Shown: positions 50,507-59,087, numbered from the stretch's first letter. The stretch: 64,000 bases of DNA from Asanoa iriomotensis (GCF_016862515.1 NZ_BONC01000024.1:1-64000), one strand, 5' to 3'. Made by a program: numbers and translations. The notes: a model not told the origin generated them from the sequence alone.

Positions 50507-52627
50507 CTACTGGACGACGACGTCGAAGCGGTCCACGAGCATGTACGTGCCCGATCGTTTGACGCCGCGCAGCGTGTGTGAGCCCGACGGCAGGCCGCGG
50601 ACCGTGTAGATGACCTGCTGAGTCAGGCGGGTGCTGCTGGTGGTGTCCACTGTGGCCCGCAGGACGCCGTCCAGGTAGATGTCCACCAGACCCTGGTCGG
50701 AGTAGCGCTCCGACAGGAAGTCGATGCCGGTGCCGTTGAAGGTGTAGGTGAACGAGCCGCCGTTGGTGGTGGTGTAGTGCACGTCGTCGTTGTAGTCGCC
50801 GAAGCCGCGGGCGCTGCTGACCGACCAGCCGCTGCTGTACGTCGCCACGTTGTCGTTGAAGCGCTGCACCGTGCCGGCGGCCGGGTAGAGCTGTGACGGC
50901 GGCACGATCTGCGCCGGCGTGTTGGGGCTGCTCCAGATGAGCTTCAGGTAGGCCTCGCCGCCCTGTTCGGTCTGTTCCAGGCGGATGTCGTGCCGGCCGG
51001 CGGTGAGTGTGACGCTGCCCTGGTCGATCGTCGGTCCGTGTGGCGTGGTGTTGTCGATGACGAGTTGGCCGTCGATCCACAGCCGGACCGTGTCGTCGGA
51101 CACGGTGGTGAACGTGTACCTCTCGGAATACCGTGGCTCGATCGAGCCGGTCCACCGGCTGGCGAAGTTGTCGGTGCCGATCGACGGCGCGGGGGATCCG
51201 CTGAACCGCCAGGCGTAGTTGACGGTCGGGTCCGTGCGGGTCACCGTCGGCGCGCCGCTGAAGGTGGTGTTGTTCCAGAACTCGGCTTTGAGGCCCGCGC
51301 CGGTGCCGACCGCCGTCGGTGCGGGTGTGGTGATGTCGGCCTCGATGACGGTGGCGATGGCGTTGGTGGCGCCGCCGCTGGGCAGGAAGTCGTAGCCGTC
51401 GCCGGCGGCGCGCACGCTCACCGGTGACGCACTGCCGAGCACCCGCGCGCCCGTGACCGTGAACGGCGACCGCTGACTAATGTGGAGAGTCGTGGCCCAG
51501 CTGTTGACGACGAGGTAGAGCTTGTTGCCCTTGCGGGTCACCTTGCCCCAGGCGGGTTGGGCGACCAGGCCCGTGTAGCCCGCGCCGGTGATGGCCGCGC
51601 CGTTGGTGGTCATCCAGTTTCCGACGCCGTTCAGGGCACCGGACTGCCCCGCCGTGACCGCCCCGGTGGGCGTGGGGCCGATGTTGAGCAGCAGGTTGGC
51701 GCCGTTGCTCGTGAGGTTGGCCAGATCGCGTACGAGCTGGGTCGGCGTCTTGAAGCTGGTGTCCCAGGCCGCGTACCCCCACGTGTTGTTGATGGTCATG
51801 CAGGTTTCCTGCAGCTGCGCCGAGGGCGGTGAGCCGGCGAGGGCCTGTTCGGGGGTGCCGTAGTCGCCGTCGACCGGGCGGCGCTTGCCGATCCGGTTGT
51901 TGGTGACGATCTGGGGCGAGATGCCGCGGACGAAGCGCTCGAGATCCTCGCCGTTCTGCTCCGACCACGGGTTGGTGGGGTTGGTCTCGGTCCACTCGCC
52001 GTCGAACCACAGCAACGCGGGGTCGTAGTCGGTCACGAGCTCCTGGAGCTGTGCCTTCATCTTGGTGACGTAGGCCGGGAAGTTGGCGACGAAATCCGGG
52101 TCGTGCCAGTCCCAGATCGAGTAGTAGAAGCCGAGCCTGATGCCGTTGGCGGTCGCGGCGTCCTTGAGCTCGCGCAGGAGGTCGCGGGAGAAGCCGGCGT
52201 GGTCGCGCAGGTTCCACCGGTTGACCCGGGTCGGCCACATGGCGAAACCGTCGTGATGCTTGGAGGTAATCACGATGTACTTCTGACCTGCCTGCTTGGC
52301 CATCTGCACGATCGCGTTCGCGTCGAACGACGCGGGGTTGAAGGTGGCCGCCCTGGCCTCGTAGTCGCTCCACGGAATGTTGCACTGCCGCTTGATCCAT
52401 TCGGCGTCGCGGCAGGTGCCGTATTGACCCTGATAGACGGCGTACGGCCCGAAGTGGATGAACATGCCGAAGCGGGCCTCGTCGAACCAGCGGGTGCGCG
52501 GCCCACTCAACGCGTCGTCGACGACGTAGTTGTCGCCCGGCGCGGCGGCGACGGGCGCCGACGGGATGACGATCGCGGCCGCGGCCGCGATAAGCAGCGA
52601 CAGTCCGATCCGAAGCGTTGCTCGCAT
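50507..52627 (-). CDS. Secreted GH29 alpha-L-fucosidase with PA14 domain
   Basis: A 706-residue exported glycosidase. Signal peptide ends near residue 28 (PSAPVAAAP). The GH29 barrel (about 30-340) has FDEARFGMFIHFGPYAVYQG, VITSKHHDGFAMWPT, and the nucleophile region LLWFDGEWTE. A beta domain follows, then a PA14 module (about 430-580: AEFWNNTTFSGAPTVTRTDP; RYTFTTVSDDTVRLWIDGQL). A C-terminal carbohydrate-binding-like domain ends the chain (FTYTFNGTGIDFLSERYSDQ). GAGGGGG precedes the ATG. It cuts fucosyl residues from external glycans. Its stop adjoins thioesterase debris. Confidence 0.92.
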   Translation of the reverse strand: MRATLRIGLSLLIAAAAAIVIPSAPVAAAPGDNYVVDDALSGPRTRWFDEARFGMFIHFGPYAVYQGQYGTCRDAEWIKRQCNIPWSDYEARAATFNPASFDANAIVQMAKQAGQKYIVITSKHHDGFAMWPTRVNRWNLRDHAGFSRDLLRELKDAATANGIRLGFYYSIWDWHDPDFVANFPAYVTKMKAQLQELVTDYDPALLWFDGEWTETNPTNPWSEQNGEDLERFVRGISPQIVTNNRIGKRRPVDGDYGTPEQALAGSPPSAQLQETCMTINNTWGYAAWDTSFKTPTQLVRDLANLTSNGANLLLNIGPTPTGAVTAGQSGALNGVGNWMTTNGAAITGAGYTGLVAQPAWGKVTRKGNKLYLVVNSWATTLHISQRSPFTVTGARVLGSASPVSVRAAGDGYDFLPSGGATNAIATVIEADITTPAPTAVGTGAGLKAEFWNNTTFSGAPTVTRTDPTVNYAWRFSGSPAPSIGTDNFASRWTGSIEPRYSERYTFTTVSDDTVRLWIDGQLVIDNTTPHGPTIDQGSVTLTAGRHDIRLEQTEQGGEAYLKLIWSSPNTPAQIVPPSQLYPAAGTVQRFNDNVATYSSGWSVSSARGFGDYNDDVHYTTTNGGSFTYTFNGTGIDFLSERYSDQGLVDIYLDGVLRATVDTTSSTRLTQQVIYTVRGLPSGSHTLRGVKRSGTYMLVDRFDVVVQ

Positions 52628-52835
52628 GGTGCCCCCTCGCCGGCTAAGAGATTGAAATAGCTCGATAATACTCCCGAAACATCGGACGTCCGTCAATCAC
52701 CTGAGGGCGAAATCCAAGGACGAAGCCCAAACTATGGTGGATTGATCGGATGACCTCTTGGACCTCGGTCTTGATCTCAGTTGCGCGTCGAGGAGCGTCC
52801 GGTTCAGTCTTCGACAACCAACTCGAGGAGGTCGC

Positions 52836-53393
52836 ATGACGACCCTGGCCGACCGGCCCAACTCCGCGCTGCTCGTCATCGACGTCCAGAACGGGGCCGT
52901 CGTCGAGGCGCACGACCGCGACCGGGTGATCGCGAACATCAACGCCGCCGTCGACAAGGCGCGGGCGGCGGGCGTACCCGTGATGTGGGTGCAGCATTCC
53001 GACGACGAGCTCCTGCCGGGCACCCAGAGCTGGCAGTACGTGCCGGAACTGACCCGTCGCGACGGCGAGCCGGTGGTGCACAAGCGCTACGGGGACGCGT
53101 TCGAGGAGACCGAGCTGGAAAGTCTGCTCGCGCAGCTGCGGGTGGGCCACCTGGTCCTCACCGGGGTCCAGACCGACATGTGCATCCGCTCGACGTTGCA
53201 CGGCGGCTTCGCCCGCGGCTACGACGTCACGCTGGTCGCCGACGCGCACACGACCACGGACCTCACCTCGCGCGGCGCGCCGCCCCCGGCGCAGGTGATC
53301 GCGCACACCAACCTCTGCTGGCACGAGCAGCGCGCACCCGGGCGCCGGGGACGGACGGTGGAGGCGGCGCACCTCGACTTCAGCGTGGAGTGA
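52836..53393 (+). CDS. Isochorismatase-family cysteine hydrolase
   Basis: A 185-residue hydrolase. The catalytic Asp is in LLVIDVQNGAVVE (about residue 18), Lys in VVHKRYGDAFEET, and the nucleophile Cys in GVQTDMCIRSTLHGGF with the usual non-proline cis-peptide neighbourhood. Relatives include nicotinamidase, ureidoacrylate hydrolase and other amidases. GAGGAGG before the ATG fixes the start. Its 3' end overlaps the convergent RlaP gene by 14 bases. The 208 bases upstream are a promoter region with no gene. Confidence 0.88.
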   Translation: MTTLADRPNSALLVIDVQNGAVVEAHDRDRVIANINAAVDKARAAGVPVMWVQHSDDELLPGTQSWQYVPELTRRDGEPVVHKRYGDAFEETELESLLAQLRVGHLVLTGVQTDMCIRSTLHGGFARGYDVTLVADAHTTTDLTSRGAPPPAQVIAHTNLCWHEQRAPGRRGRTVEAAHLDFSVE

Positions 53394-54192
53394 GTCCGGC
53401 CGTCCAGCCCCAGAACTCGCGATGGGCGTCGACGGCCCACGCCGAGATCGCGGCCAGGTCCGGGTGCGCCGGCAGCGGCGTGCGACCGGTGTCCAGGTGG
53501 TCCTGCACGGTCGCCTGGACCTGTTCGATCTCGGCCAGCACCGCGGCCAGGTCGCGGACCTCGCCCCGTTTGACCCGCAACACCCGCTCGCGCTCCGGCT
53601 CCGGCATCGGCAGCGTCAGCCGCCCGTCGCGGACGATCTCCCATCCCTGGTACGCGAGCCGCAGCGCGTGGGACGCGTACTTGACGTCGTAGCCGTAGCG
53701 CGCGACCAACTCCGGCCGGTTGGGCATGTCGCTGCGCCGGCCGCGACCCAGCAACCGGTCCCGCTGGCCGTTCATGTAGCCGAGGAACCGGTGCACCGCC
53801 TGCTGCGAGAGCAGCGCCGGGGCGAGCGCACGCAGCTGCCGGCCCAGCGGCCGGCACACCAGCACCGCGTCCTCGGGGGCGTAGAGCGGCAGCAGCACGG
53901 TCGGGTTGCCCACCGTCGCGAGGCGCAGGTAGCGGCGCAGCGAGTACATGACCAGGTCCGTGTCGCCGGGTCCGCTGCGGGCGCCCTCGGGCTGGGTCCG
54001 CCACACGTAGTGGCTCGCCGGGGCGTGCAGGCCGATGACGTGCTCGGGCGGCTCGACGTACACACCCAGCTCGTCGTGGTCGTCGGTGCCCTCGATCGCG
54101 ATGCCGTGCACCCCGGACCCGACCACGGTCCGCAGGATCTCGCCGGAGAGGGCGACGTCCCGGTCGCCGTACTCAGCCTGAAGGGCGGTCAT
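53380..54192 (-). CDS. RlaP-like predicted nucleotidyltransferase
   Basis: A 270-residue protein of the polymerase-beta-like RlaP family. VVGSGVHGIAIEGTDDHDEL gives the G-S and D-x-D metal residues, followed by GVYVEPPEHVIGLH, TDLVMYSLRRYLRLATVGNP, and helical QQAVHRFLGYMNGQRDRLLG and YGYDVKYASHALRLAYQGWE. RlaP was first noted beside RNA ligases in phages; no ligase is present here. The start overlaps the stop of an XRE-type regulator gene (ATGA), so it is the second gene of a regulator-nucleotidyltransferase pair. The target is unknown. Confidence 0.83.
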   Translation of the reverse strand: MTALQAEYGDRDVALSGEILRTVVGSGVHGIAIEGTDDHDELGVYVEPPEHVIGLHAPASHYVWRTQPEGARSGPGDTDLVMYSLRRYLRLATVGNPTVLLPLYAPEDAVLVCRPLGRQLRALAPALLSQQAVHRFLGYMNGQRDRLLGRGRRSDMPNRPELVARYGYDVKYASHALRLAYQGWEIVRDGRLTLPMPEPERERVLRVKRGEVRDLAAVLAEIEQVQATVQDHLDTGRTPLPAHPDLAAISAWAVDAHREFWGWTAGLTPR

Positions 54193-54584
54193 CGCATGAT
54201 CATGCGCGGCGAACCACGATCACGCACCGGCATTAAGGCCGCGGAGGACGGTCTCCGCGTGGTCGTCGGCGCGGCGAATCCGTGCGGGTGCAGGGCCGCC
54301 CGGAACAGGTTGGTCGGTTCGCCGCGCACGTCCACGGGAATGCCCGCGACCAGCCGGCGCGCCGCGTAGCCCGCCGCCAGCAGCCAGTCGTTGCGCTCCC
54401 GCAGCGGCAGGTCCAGCTCTTCGGCGATCCTCGTCAGCAGGCCCGCGCTGGGCTTCGACTTGCCCAGCTCGACGAAGCTCAGGTGGCGCGGCGAGACGCC
54501 GATCTCGTGCGCCAGGTCCAGCTGGCTGCGCCGGGCCAACGTCCGTTGCCGGCGGATCAGGTCGCCGACGGTGGCATCTGTCAC
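54189..54584 (-). CDS. Truncated XRE/MmyB-like transcriptional regulator
   Basis: A 131-residue protein. The helix-turn-helix is intact (VGDLIRRQRTLARRSQLDLA; HEIGVSPRHLSFVELGKSKP). After WLLAAGYA the chain jumps to ARRLVAGIPVDVRGEPTNLF, then RAALHPHGFAA, which in full-length relatives (about 270-290 residues) lies some 40-50 residues later, and the end is unrelated. It looks like an internal deletion in the MmyB-type ligand domain plus a frameshift. GTG start. Overlap with the RlaP gene is four bases. It may be a constitutive DNA binder or decaying. Confidence 0.7.
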   Translation of the reverse strand: MTDATVGDLIRRQRTLARRSQLDLAHEIGVSPRHLSFVELGKSKPSAGLLTRIAEELDLPLRERNDWLLAAGYAARRLVAGIPVDVRGEPTNLFRAALHPHGFAAPTTTRRPSSAALMPVRDRGSPRMIMR

Positions 54585-54603
54585 AGAAAACCACGATAAC
54601 GAG

Positions 54604-54616
54604 TACCTCCCAGGTA
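54604..54616. promoter_or_regulatory. TACCTCCCAGGTA inverted repeat
   Basis: Five-base arms with a three-base centre in the divergent region between the XRE gene and the patatin gene; operator candidate for the XRE protein. Confidence 0.35.
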
Positions 54617-54678
54617 TTCGCCTTCGTGTCCGTCCAGCACGCAGGATGGCGAGGTGCTCAGAAGTATGGAGGTGGACA

Positions 54679-55620
54679 GTGGCCGTCGAGGTCCTCGAGC
54701 TGCTGCGTGACCGTATGCGGCAGGAAAGCGCGCCCGGCCGGCGCAACGACGACGCCCGCCTGGTCCTGCTGATCGAAGGGGGCAGCTCGCGCGGTGCGTA
54801 CTCCAGCGGCATGGCCGTCGCGATCGAGCAGCTCGGGCTGTTGTCGATGTTCGATGCCGTCTACGGGAGTTCCGCGGGCGCGCTCAACGGCGCGTGGCTG
54901 CTCTGCGGTCGCGCCGAGCGCACCATGCACGCCTGGTGGGACCGGACAATCATGCGGACGACCATCGACCCGCGGCGCGCGCTGCTCCGGCAGCCGGTCG
55001 TGGACACGCGCTTCCTGATACACACGGTCTACACCGAGATCATGCCGATGGGGTTCCAGGAGATCCTGGACAGCCCGGTCGAGTTCCACCCGATCGCCAC
55101 GCACGCCGGCACGGGCGAGGCGGTCGACCTGCACGCGCACGTCCGTGACCAGTCGAGCCTGCAGGCGACGCTGCGCGCGTCGACCGCGATGCCGCTGCTC
55201 GCGGGCGAACCGGTCGAGATCGACGGGCAGCGGTACGTGGACGCCGGAGTCAGCGCGGCGGTGCCGGTGCGGACGGCCCTCGCTCAAGGAGCGACGCACC
55301 TGGTCGCGCTGCGGACCCGGCGCGTCGACGAGAAGGCGTCGGCGCCCTCCCGCGGCGAACGCCTGTTGCTGTCCCGTTGGTTCGCCCGGCAGGCACCGGG
55401 CGCCTACGAGACCTGGCTGCGCCGTGCGACGCTGCGGGCGGAGGAGGAGCGCCTGCTGGCCACCCACCCCGCGACCCTGCAGATCCGCCCTCCGCTCGGC
55501 AGCGCACGGATCGGCCGCACCGAGCGACGCCCGGGCCCGCTGCGCGCGGCCGTCGACGCGGGCCGACTGGCCGCATCGCACGCGCTACAAACCGACTTCA
55601 CGAGTCTCGCCCCGAGCTGA
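54679..55620 (+). CDS. Patatin-like phospholipase (bacterial, YjjU-like)
   Basis: A 313-residue lipid acyl hydrolase. The oxyanion loop is IEGGSSRGAYSSG, nucleophile Ser in YGSSAGALNG, and the dyad Asp in YVDAGVSAAVPV. The sequence order matches bacterial patatins of the YjjU type. GGAGG six bases before the GTG supports the start. The last 36 bases overlap the convergent MerR gene. It probably acts on phospholipids at the inner membrane face. Confidence 0.88.
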   Translation: MAVEVLELLRDRMRQESAPGRRNDDARLVLLIEGGSSRGAYSSGMAVAIEQLGLLSMFDAVYGSSAGALNGAWLLCGRAERTMHAWWDRTIMRTTIDPRRALLRQPVVDTRFLIHTVYTEIMPMGFQEILDSPVEFHPIATHAGTGEAVDLHAHVRDQSSLQATLRASTAMPLLAGEPVEIDGQRYVDAGVSAAVPVRTALAQGATHLVALRTRRVDEKASAPSRGERLLLSRWFARQAPGAYETWLRRATLRAEEERLLATHPATLQIRPPLGSARIGRTERRPGPLRAAVDAGRLAASHALQTDFTSLAPS

Positions 55621-55983
55621 ACCGGCCACTCTGCGCTCGTAGTAGCGGATCTTCCCCTGCAGGTGCTCGTGCTGCTGGTCGAGCAGGCGCATCTGTTCCT
55701 GTACGCGGAGCGCGTGGTCGCGGAGCAGGGCGAGGCGGTCCGTCTCCGTCTCGGTGCCGGCCCGGGACATCTCCGCGAACACGCACATCTGCGCGATCGG
55801 CATGCCCGTGTCGCGCAGGCAGCGCAGCACGCTGAGCCAGTCCAGGTCGTCGTCGGTGAAGACGCGCTGGCCGCCGCGCGTGCGGTCGATGTCGGCCAGC
55901 AGGCCGATCTTCTCGTAGTAGCGCAGTGTGTCCAATGTGAACCCACTGCGCCGGGCCGTCTCCGCCGGGGTGTAGACCGTCAT
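55585..55983 (-). CDS. MerR-family transcriptional regulator
   Basis: A 132-residue MerR regulator. The winged helix occupies 1-70 (YTPAETARRSGFTLDTLRYY; RVFTDDDLDWLSVLRCLRDT), and a C-terminal coiled coil follows (DRLALLRDHALRVQEQMRLL). There is no metal-binding Cys cluster. It is divergent from an aldo/keto reductase across an operator-like palindrome, a common actinobacterial pair. The ATG at MTVYTPAET is used; the longer frame extends through the shared promoter and is rejected. Confidence 0.9.
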   Translation of the reverse strand: MTVYTPAETARRSGFTLDTLRYYEKIGLLADIDRTRGGQRVFTDDDLDWLSVLRCLRDTGMPIAQMCVFAEMSRAGTETETDRLALLRDHALRVQEQMRLLDQQHEHLQGKIRYYERRVAGSARGETREVGL

Positions 55984-55997
55984 CACCGGAACATACC

Positions 55998-56019
55998 TTG
56001 ACCTGGAGCGCACTCCAGA
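55998..56019. promoter_or_regulatory. MerR-type promoter/operator
   Basis: TTGACC is followed by CTGGAG-CGCA-CTCCAG, an inverted repeat overlapping and filling the long spacer, in the merR-AKR divergent region. The wide spacing and the dyad are typical of MerR-activated promoters. Confidence 0.6.
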
Positions 56020-56035
56020 CCCCAGGCTGAATGCC

Positions 56036-57019
56036 ATGACGACGACACGAGTCCTGGGACGCAGCGGCATCGAGGTTTCCGCGATCGGCATGGGTTGTTG
56101 GGCGATCGGCGGGCCGTTCTTCGGTGGCGACGGCGAGCCCTACGGGTGGGGCGAGGTCGACGACGACGAGTCCGTCCGCACGGTCCACCAGGCGCTGGAC
56201 CTCGGTGTGACGCTGTTCGACACCTCCAGCAACTACGGCGCCGGGCACAGCGAGCGCATCCTCGGCCGCGCGCTGGCCGGGCGGCGCGACCAGGTGGTGA
56301 TCGCCAGCAAGTGGGGACACACGTTCGACGAGTCCCGCCGGCTGATGCTCGGCACCGACAGCTCGCCGGACTACCTGGTCCGCTGCCTCGACGGGGTCCT
56401 CGACCGGCTCCGCACCGACTACCTCGACCTCTACCAACTGCACCTGAACGACCTGCCGGTCGACGACGCGCTGGCCCTGGTGGACACGCTCGAAGATCTG
56501 GTGACCAAGGGCAAGATCCGCGCGTACGGGTGGAGCACGGATCACCCGGCCAAGGCGGAGGCGTTCGCCAAGGCGGGCACCCACTGCGCGGCGATCCAGC
56601 ACGACCAGTCGGTGCTCAACGACAACGCCGACATGATCGCGGTGTGCGAGGCGCAGGACCTGGCGAGCCTGGCCCGCGGCCCGCTGGCGATGGGGCTGCT
56701 GACCGGCAAGTACCACGGCCGCACGACGGCGACCGCCGCTGACGACGTGCGTACCCTGTCGCCCGAATGGTTGCCCTGGTTCGACAAGGGCATCGCCTCG
56801 CCGGAGTGGACACGGCGGGTCGACCAGCTCAGGGCGGCGTTGACCGCCGACGGCCGGACCCTGGCGCAGGGCGCGCTCGGCTGGCTGATGGCCCGCAGCC
56901 CGGCGATCGTGTCGATCCCAGGCGCGCGGACGCCGGCGCAGGCGATGGAGAACTTCGCGACCCTGGCGAAGGGTCCGCTCCCCGCCGACGCGATGGCCGA
57001 GATCGATCGTCTTCGGTGA
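56036..57019 (+). CDS. Aldo/keto reductase
   Basis: A 327-residue TIM-barrel oxidoreductase. Catalytic Asp and Tyr lie in LFDTSSNYGAGHSE, Lys in VIASKWGH, and His in DLYQLHLNDL. The cofactor end is IVSIPGARTPAQAMEN. It probably reduces reactive aldehydes or quinones under MerR control. Start at ATG 14 bases after the operator region. Distinct from the other aldo/keto reductase in the window (which has the DTADVYG motif). Confidence 0.9.
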   Translation: MTTTRVLGRSGIEVSAIGMGCWAIGGPFFGGDGEPYGWGEVDDDESVRTVHQALDLGVTLFDTSSNYGAGHSERILGRALAGRRDQVVIASKWGHTFDESRRLMLGTDSSPDYLVRCLDGVLDRLRTDYLDLYQLHLNDLPVDDALALVDTLEDLVTKGKIRAYGWSTDHPAKAEAFAKAGTHCAAIQHDQSVLNDNADMIAVCEAQDLASLARGPLAMGLLTGKYHGRTTATAADDVRTLSPEWLPWFDKGIASPEWTRRVDQLRAALTADGRTLAQGALGWLMARSPAIVSIPGARTPAQAMENFATLAKGPLPADAMAEIDRLR

Positions 57020-57080
57020 CCTGCGGCCTCCCGGCTGCCATGCTGGACGGAAGGGAGGAAGCGGACACGAGAGGATGGTC

Positions 57081-57671
57081 ATGATCGACCTATCGGGGGA
57101 CCCGCCGTCCGCGGTGGCGCCGCCTGGCTCGGCCTTCACGCGCATGTCCCGGCGGCAACTGCTGCTGGCCGGCCTTTGTGGACTGGCCGGTGGCGCCGCC
57201 GGGGCGTACGCCGTCATGTCTCTGACCCACAGCGACGATCCGGACACGGCGGCACACAGCGTCACCACCGTCGACCCGGCCGGCGATCCAGAGCAGTTCG
57301 TCGACCTGGCGACGCTCGGCCCGGCGGTCACGGTGGCGATCCGGGCGTCGGGGCGGTGCGCGGTCACCGTCGGGGCGACCATCGCGTACGGCTCGGCCGA
57401 CGTCGACGTGCTCTCGCAGGCCGGCGCGATGTCGTTCGAGGCGAGCGGGGCCAACGAGCTCCCGCCGAGCCTGGAGCGGGCCGCGCGGTCGTCGCTGTCG
57501 CTGGGTGGTGTGGGGGTGCCGTTCACCGTCACGCAGCCGGTGGCCTCGACCACGATCCTCGACGACCTGCGGCCGGGGCGCACGACCTTCACGGCGAAGT
57601 ACCGCGTCGAGGGTGGCTCCCCCGTGCCGGTGTTCTTCAGCTACCGCTCGATCATGGTCACGCCTCTCTGA
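57081..57671 (+). CDS. Tat-type exported or anchored hypothetical protein
   Basis: A 196-residue protein. SRRQLLLAGLCGLAGGAAGA near residue 23 is a twin-arginine signal or anchor. The remainder is beta-rich (VTVAIRASGRCAVTVGATIA; TTFTAKYRVEGGSPVPVFFS) and resembles no family I recognise. The second ATG is preferred, as GAGAGG lies about eight bases before it. The 3' end overlaps the convergent membrane-protein gene by 31 bases. Confidence 0.65.
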   Translation: MIDLSGDPPSAVAPPGSAFTRMSRRQLLLAGLCGLAGGAAGAYAVMSLTHSDDPDTAAHSVTTVDPAGDPEQFVDLATLGPAVTVAIRASGRCAVTVGATIAYGSADVDVLSQAGAMSFEASGANELPPSLERAARSSLSLGGVGVPFTVTQPVASTTILDDLRPGRTTFTAKYRVEGGSPVPVFFSYRSIMVTPL

Positions 57672-58069
57672 CGCGGGCGGGCGTCGCGGATCAGCGTCAG
57701 CACGATGACGGCCAGCCCCAGCAGCGCGACGACGGCGTTGGCCGTCGTGAGGAAGACCGCCTGGCCGACGGTGGCGTGCGCGAGGTGGCTCAGGTGGAAG
57801 AAGAAATGCGGCACGGCGAAGACGGAGTACGCCGCGGCGGCGGGGATCGTGAACACGGCCCGCGGCTTGACCAGCGCGATGCCCAGCAGGAGGGCGAGGC
57901 CGAGGGTCGCGCCGCCGAAGTCGCGCGCGTAGTGCTCGCTGAACGGCGGCGTGAGCGTGACGGTCGGGAAGTGGTCGTAGAAGCTCCTGGGAAAGACCTG
58001 GTTCCAGAACCCGACGACCAGTTCGTCGAGGAACAGGATCGCGAGGGCGATCCGGATCAGCAGGGTCAT
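57641..58069 (-). CDS. Four-helix membrane protein of unknown function
   Basis: A 142-residue protein with about four helices: LLIRIALAILFLDELVVGFW, ATLGLALLLGIALVKPRA, VFTIPAAAAYSVFAVPHFFF and AVFLTTANAVVALLGLAVIV. The short periplasmic loop has PRSFYDHFPTVTLTPPFSEH. No name can be given. It is divergent from an ECF41 sigma factor across a 65-base palindrome, making it a candidate target of that sigma. No ribosome site is seen before the ATG. Confidence 0.7.
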   Translation of the reverse strand: MTLLIRIALAILFLDELVVGFWNQVFPRSFYDHFPTVTLTPPFSEHYARDFGGATLGLALLLGIALVKPRAVFTIPAAAAYSVFAVPHFFFHLSHLAHATVGQAVFLTTANAVVALLGLAVIVLTLIRDARPRQRGVTMIER

Positions 58070-58072
58070 GTC

Positions 58073-58137
58073 AGGTGGACCGAGCGACAGCGGAATTCGT
58101 GACGGCGTCACGAACGGCGTGGCTGCTCGGTCCACCT
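58073..58137. repeat. 65-bp palindromic element in the divergent ECF41 promoter region
   Basis: Outer arms 58073-58085 and 58125-58137 are perfect (AGGTGGACCGAGC and its complement). An inner palindrome TTCGTGAC-GGC-GTCACGAA occupies 58096-58114. Both share the centre 58105. It starts three bases upstream of the membrane-protein ATG. Confidence 0.75.
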
Positions 58138-58196
58138 GGTGAGCACCGACCCGGGCCGGGTACCTGCCTAGGCGTGCGGCGGTACAGGTCACGACG

Positions 58197-59087
58197 ATGG
58201 TGCGGGCGGTGATGGTGGGGCAGGAGAGGGCCTTCGCGGCGTTCGAGGCGGTCCGGCCGAGGCTGTTCGGCATCGCGTACCGGATGCTCGGCAGCGTCCC
58301 GGACGCCGAGGACGTCGTGCACGACGCCTGGCTGCGCTGGCAGCAGGCCGACCGCGACCGGGTGCGGGACCCGGACGGGTTCCTGATCACCACGACGTCC
58401 CGCCTGGCGATCAACGCGGCCACGTCGGCGCGCGCCCGGCGCGAGGTCTATCCAGGACAGTGGCTGCCCGAGCCCGTCGACACCGCCGCTGACCCGCTGC
58501 TGCGCCTTGAACGGGACGAGTCGGTCGAGCTGGCGATGCTGTTGCTGCTGGAGCGGCTGTCGCCGGCAGAGCGCGCGGTGTACGTGCTGCGCGAGGCGTT
58601 CGACTACCCGTTCCGGCAGATCGGCGAGGTGCTCGGCACGACCGAGGCGAACGCGCGGCAGATCGGCCGCCGGGCCCGCGCCCACGTGGCCGAGGAGCGG
58701 CACGACCCGGTCGCGCGCGCCGACCACGGCCGGCTGCTGCGGTCGTTCCTCGCCGCCGCCCGGACCGGCGACCTCGACCAGCTCGAAACCCTGCTGACCG
58801 AGACGGCGATCTCGTACGCGGACGGCGGCGGCACCGTCCGGGCGGCCCCGATGCCCATCTACGGCCGGGAGAACGTGGCGCGGTATCTCGTCGGCCTGAT
58901 GGCGAAGTTCGGCCACGACCTCACCTTCGAGATCGTGGAGTCCAACGGCCAGCCGGCGATCCTCGCGTCGCGGCACACCGCGGCGGCCGCACTGATCGCC
59001 ATCGAAGTCTCACCCGACGGCATCGAACGGGTCCTGATCACCCTCAACCCCGCGAAGCTGGCCCGTTTCCAGCGACGGGAAGCCTAG
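58197..59087 (+). CDS. ECF41-family RNA polymerase sigma factor (SigJ-like)
   Basis: A 296-residue sigma factor with region 2 (RPRLFGIAYRMLGSVPDAED), region 4 (PAERAVYVLREAFDYPFRQI, then EVLGTTEANARQIGRRAR), and a fused SnoaL-like domain (about 175-290) containing the DGGG motif in SYADGGGTVRAAP, as in group ECF41. It is a paralogue of the sigma at 11641. ATG codons at 58197 and 58212 are both possible. The stop overlaps the stop of the convergent patatin in CTAG. Confidence 0.91.
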   Translation: MVRAVMVGQERAFAAFEAVRPRLFGIAYRMLGSVPDAEDVVHDAWLRWQQADRDRVRDPDGFLITTTSRLAINAATSARARREVYPGQWLPEPVDTAADPLLRLERDESVELAMLLLLERLSPAERAVYVLREAFDYPFRQIGEVLGTTEANARQIGRRARAHVAEERHDPVARADHGRLLRSFLAAARTGDLDQLETLLTETAISYADGGGTVRAAPMPIYGRENVARYLVGLMAKFGHDLTFEIVESNGQPAILASRHTAAAALIAIEVSPDGIERVLITLNPAKLARFQRREA

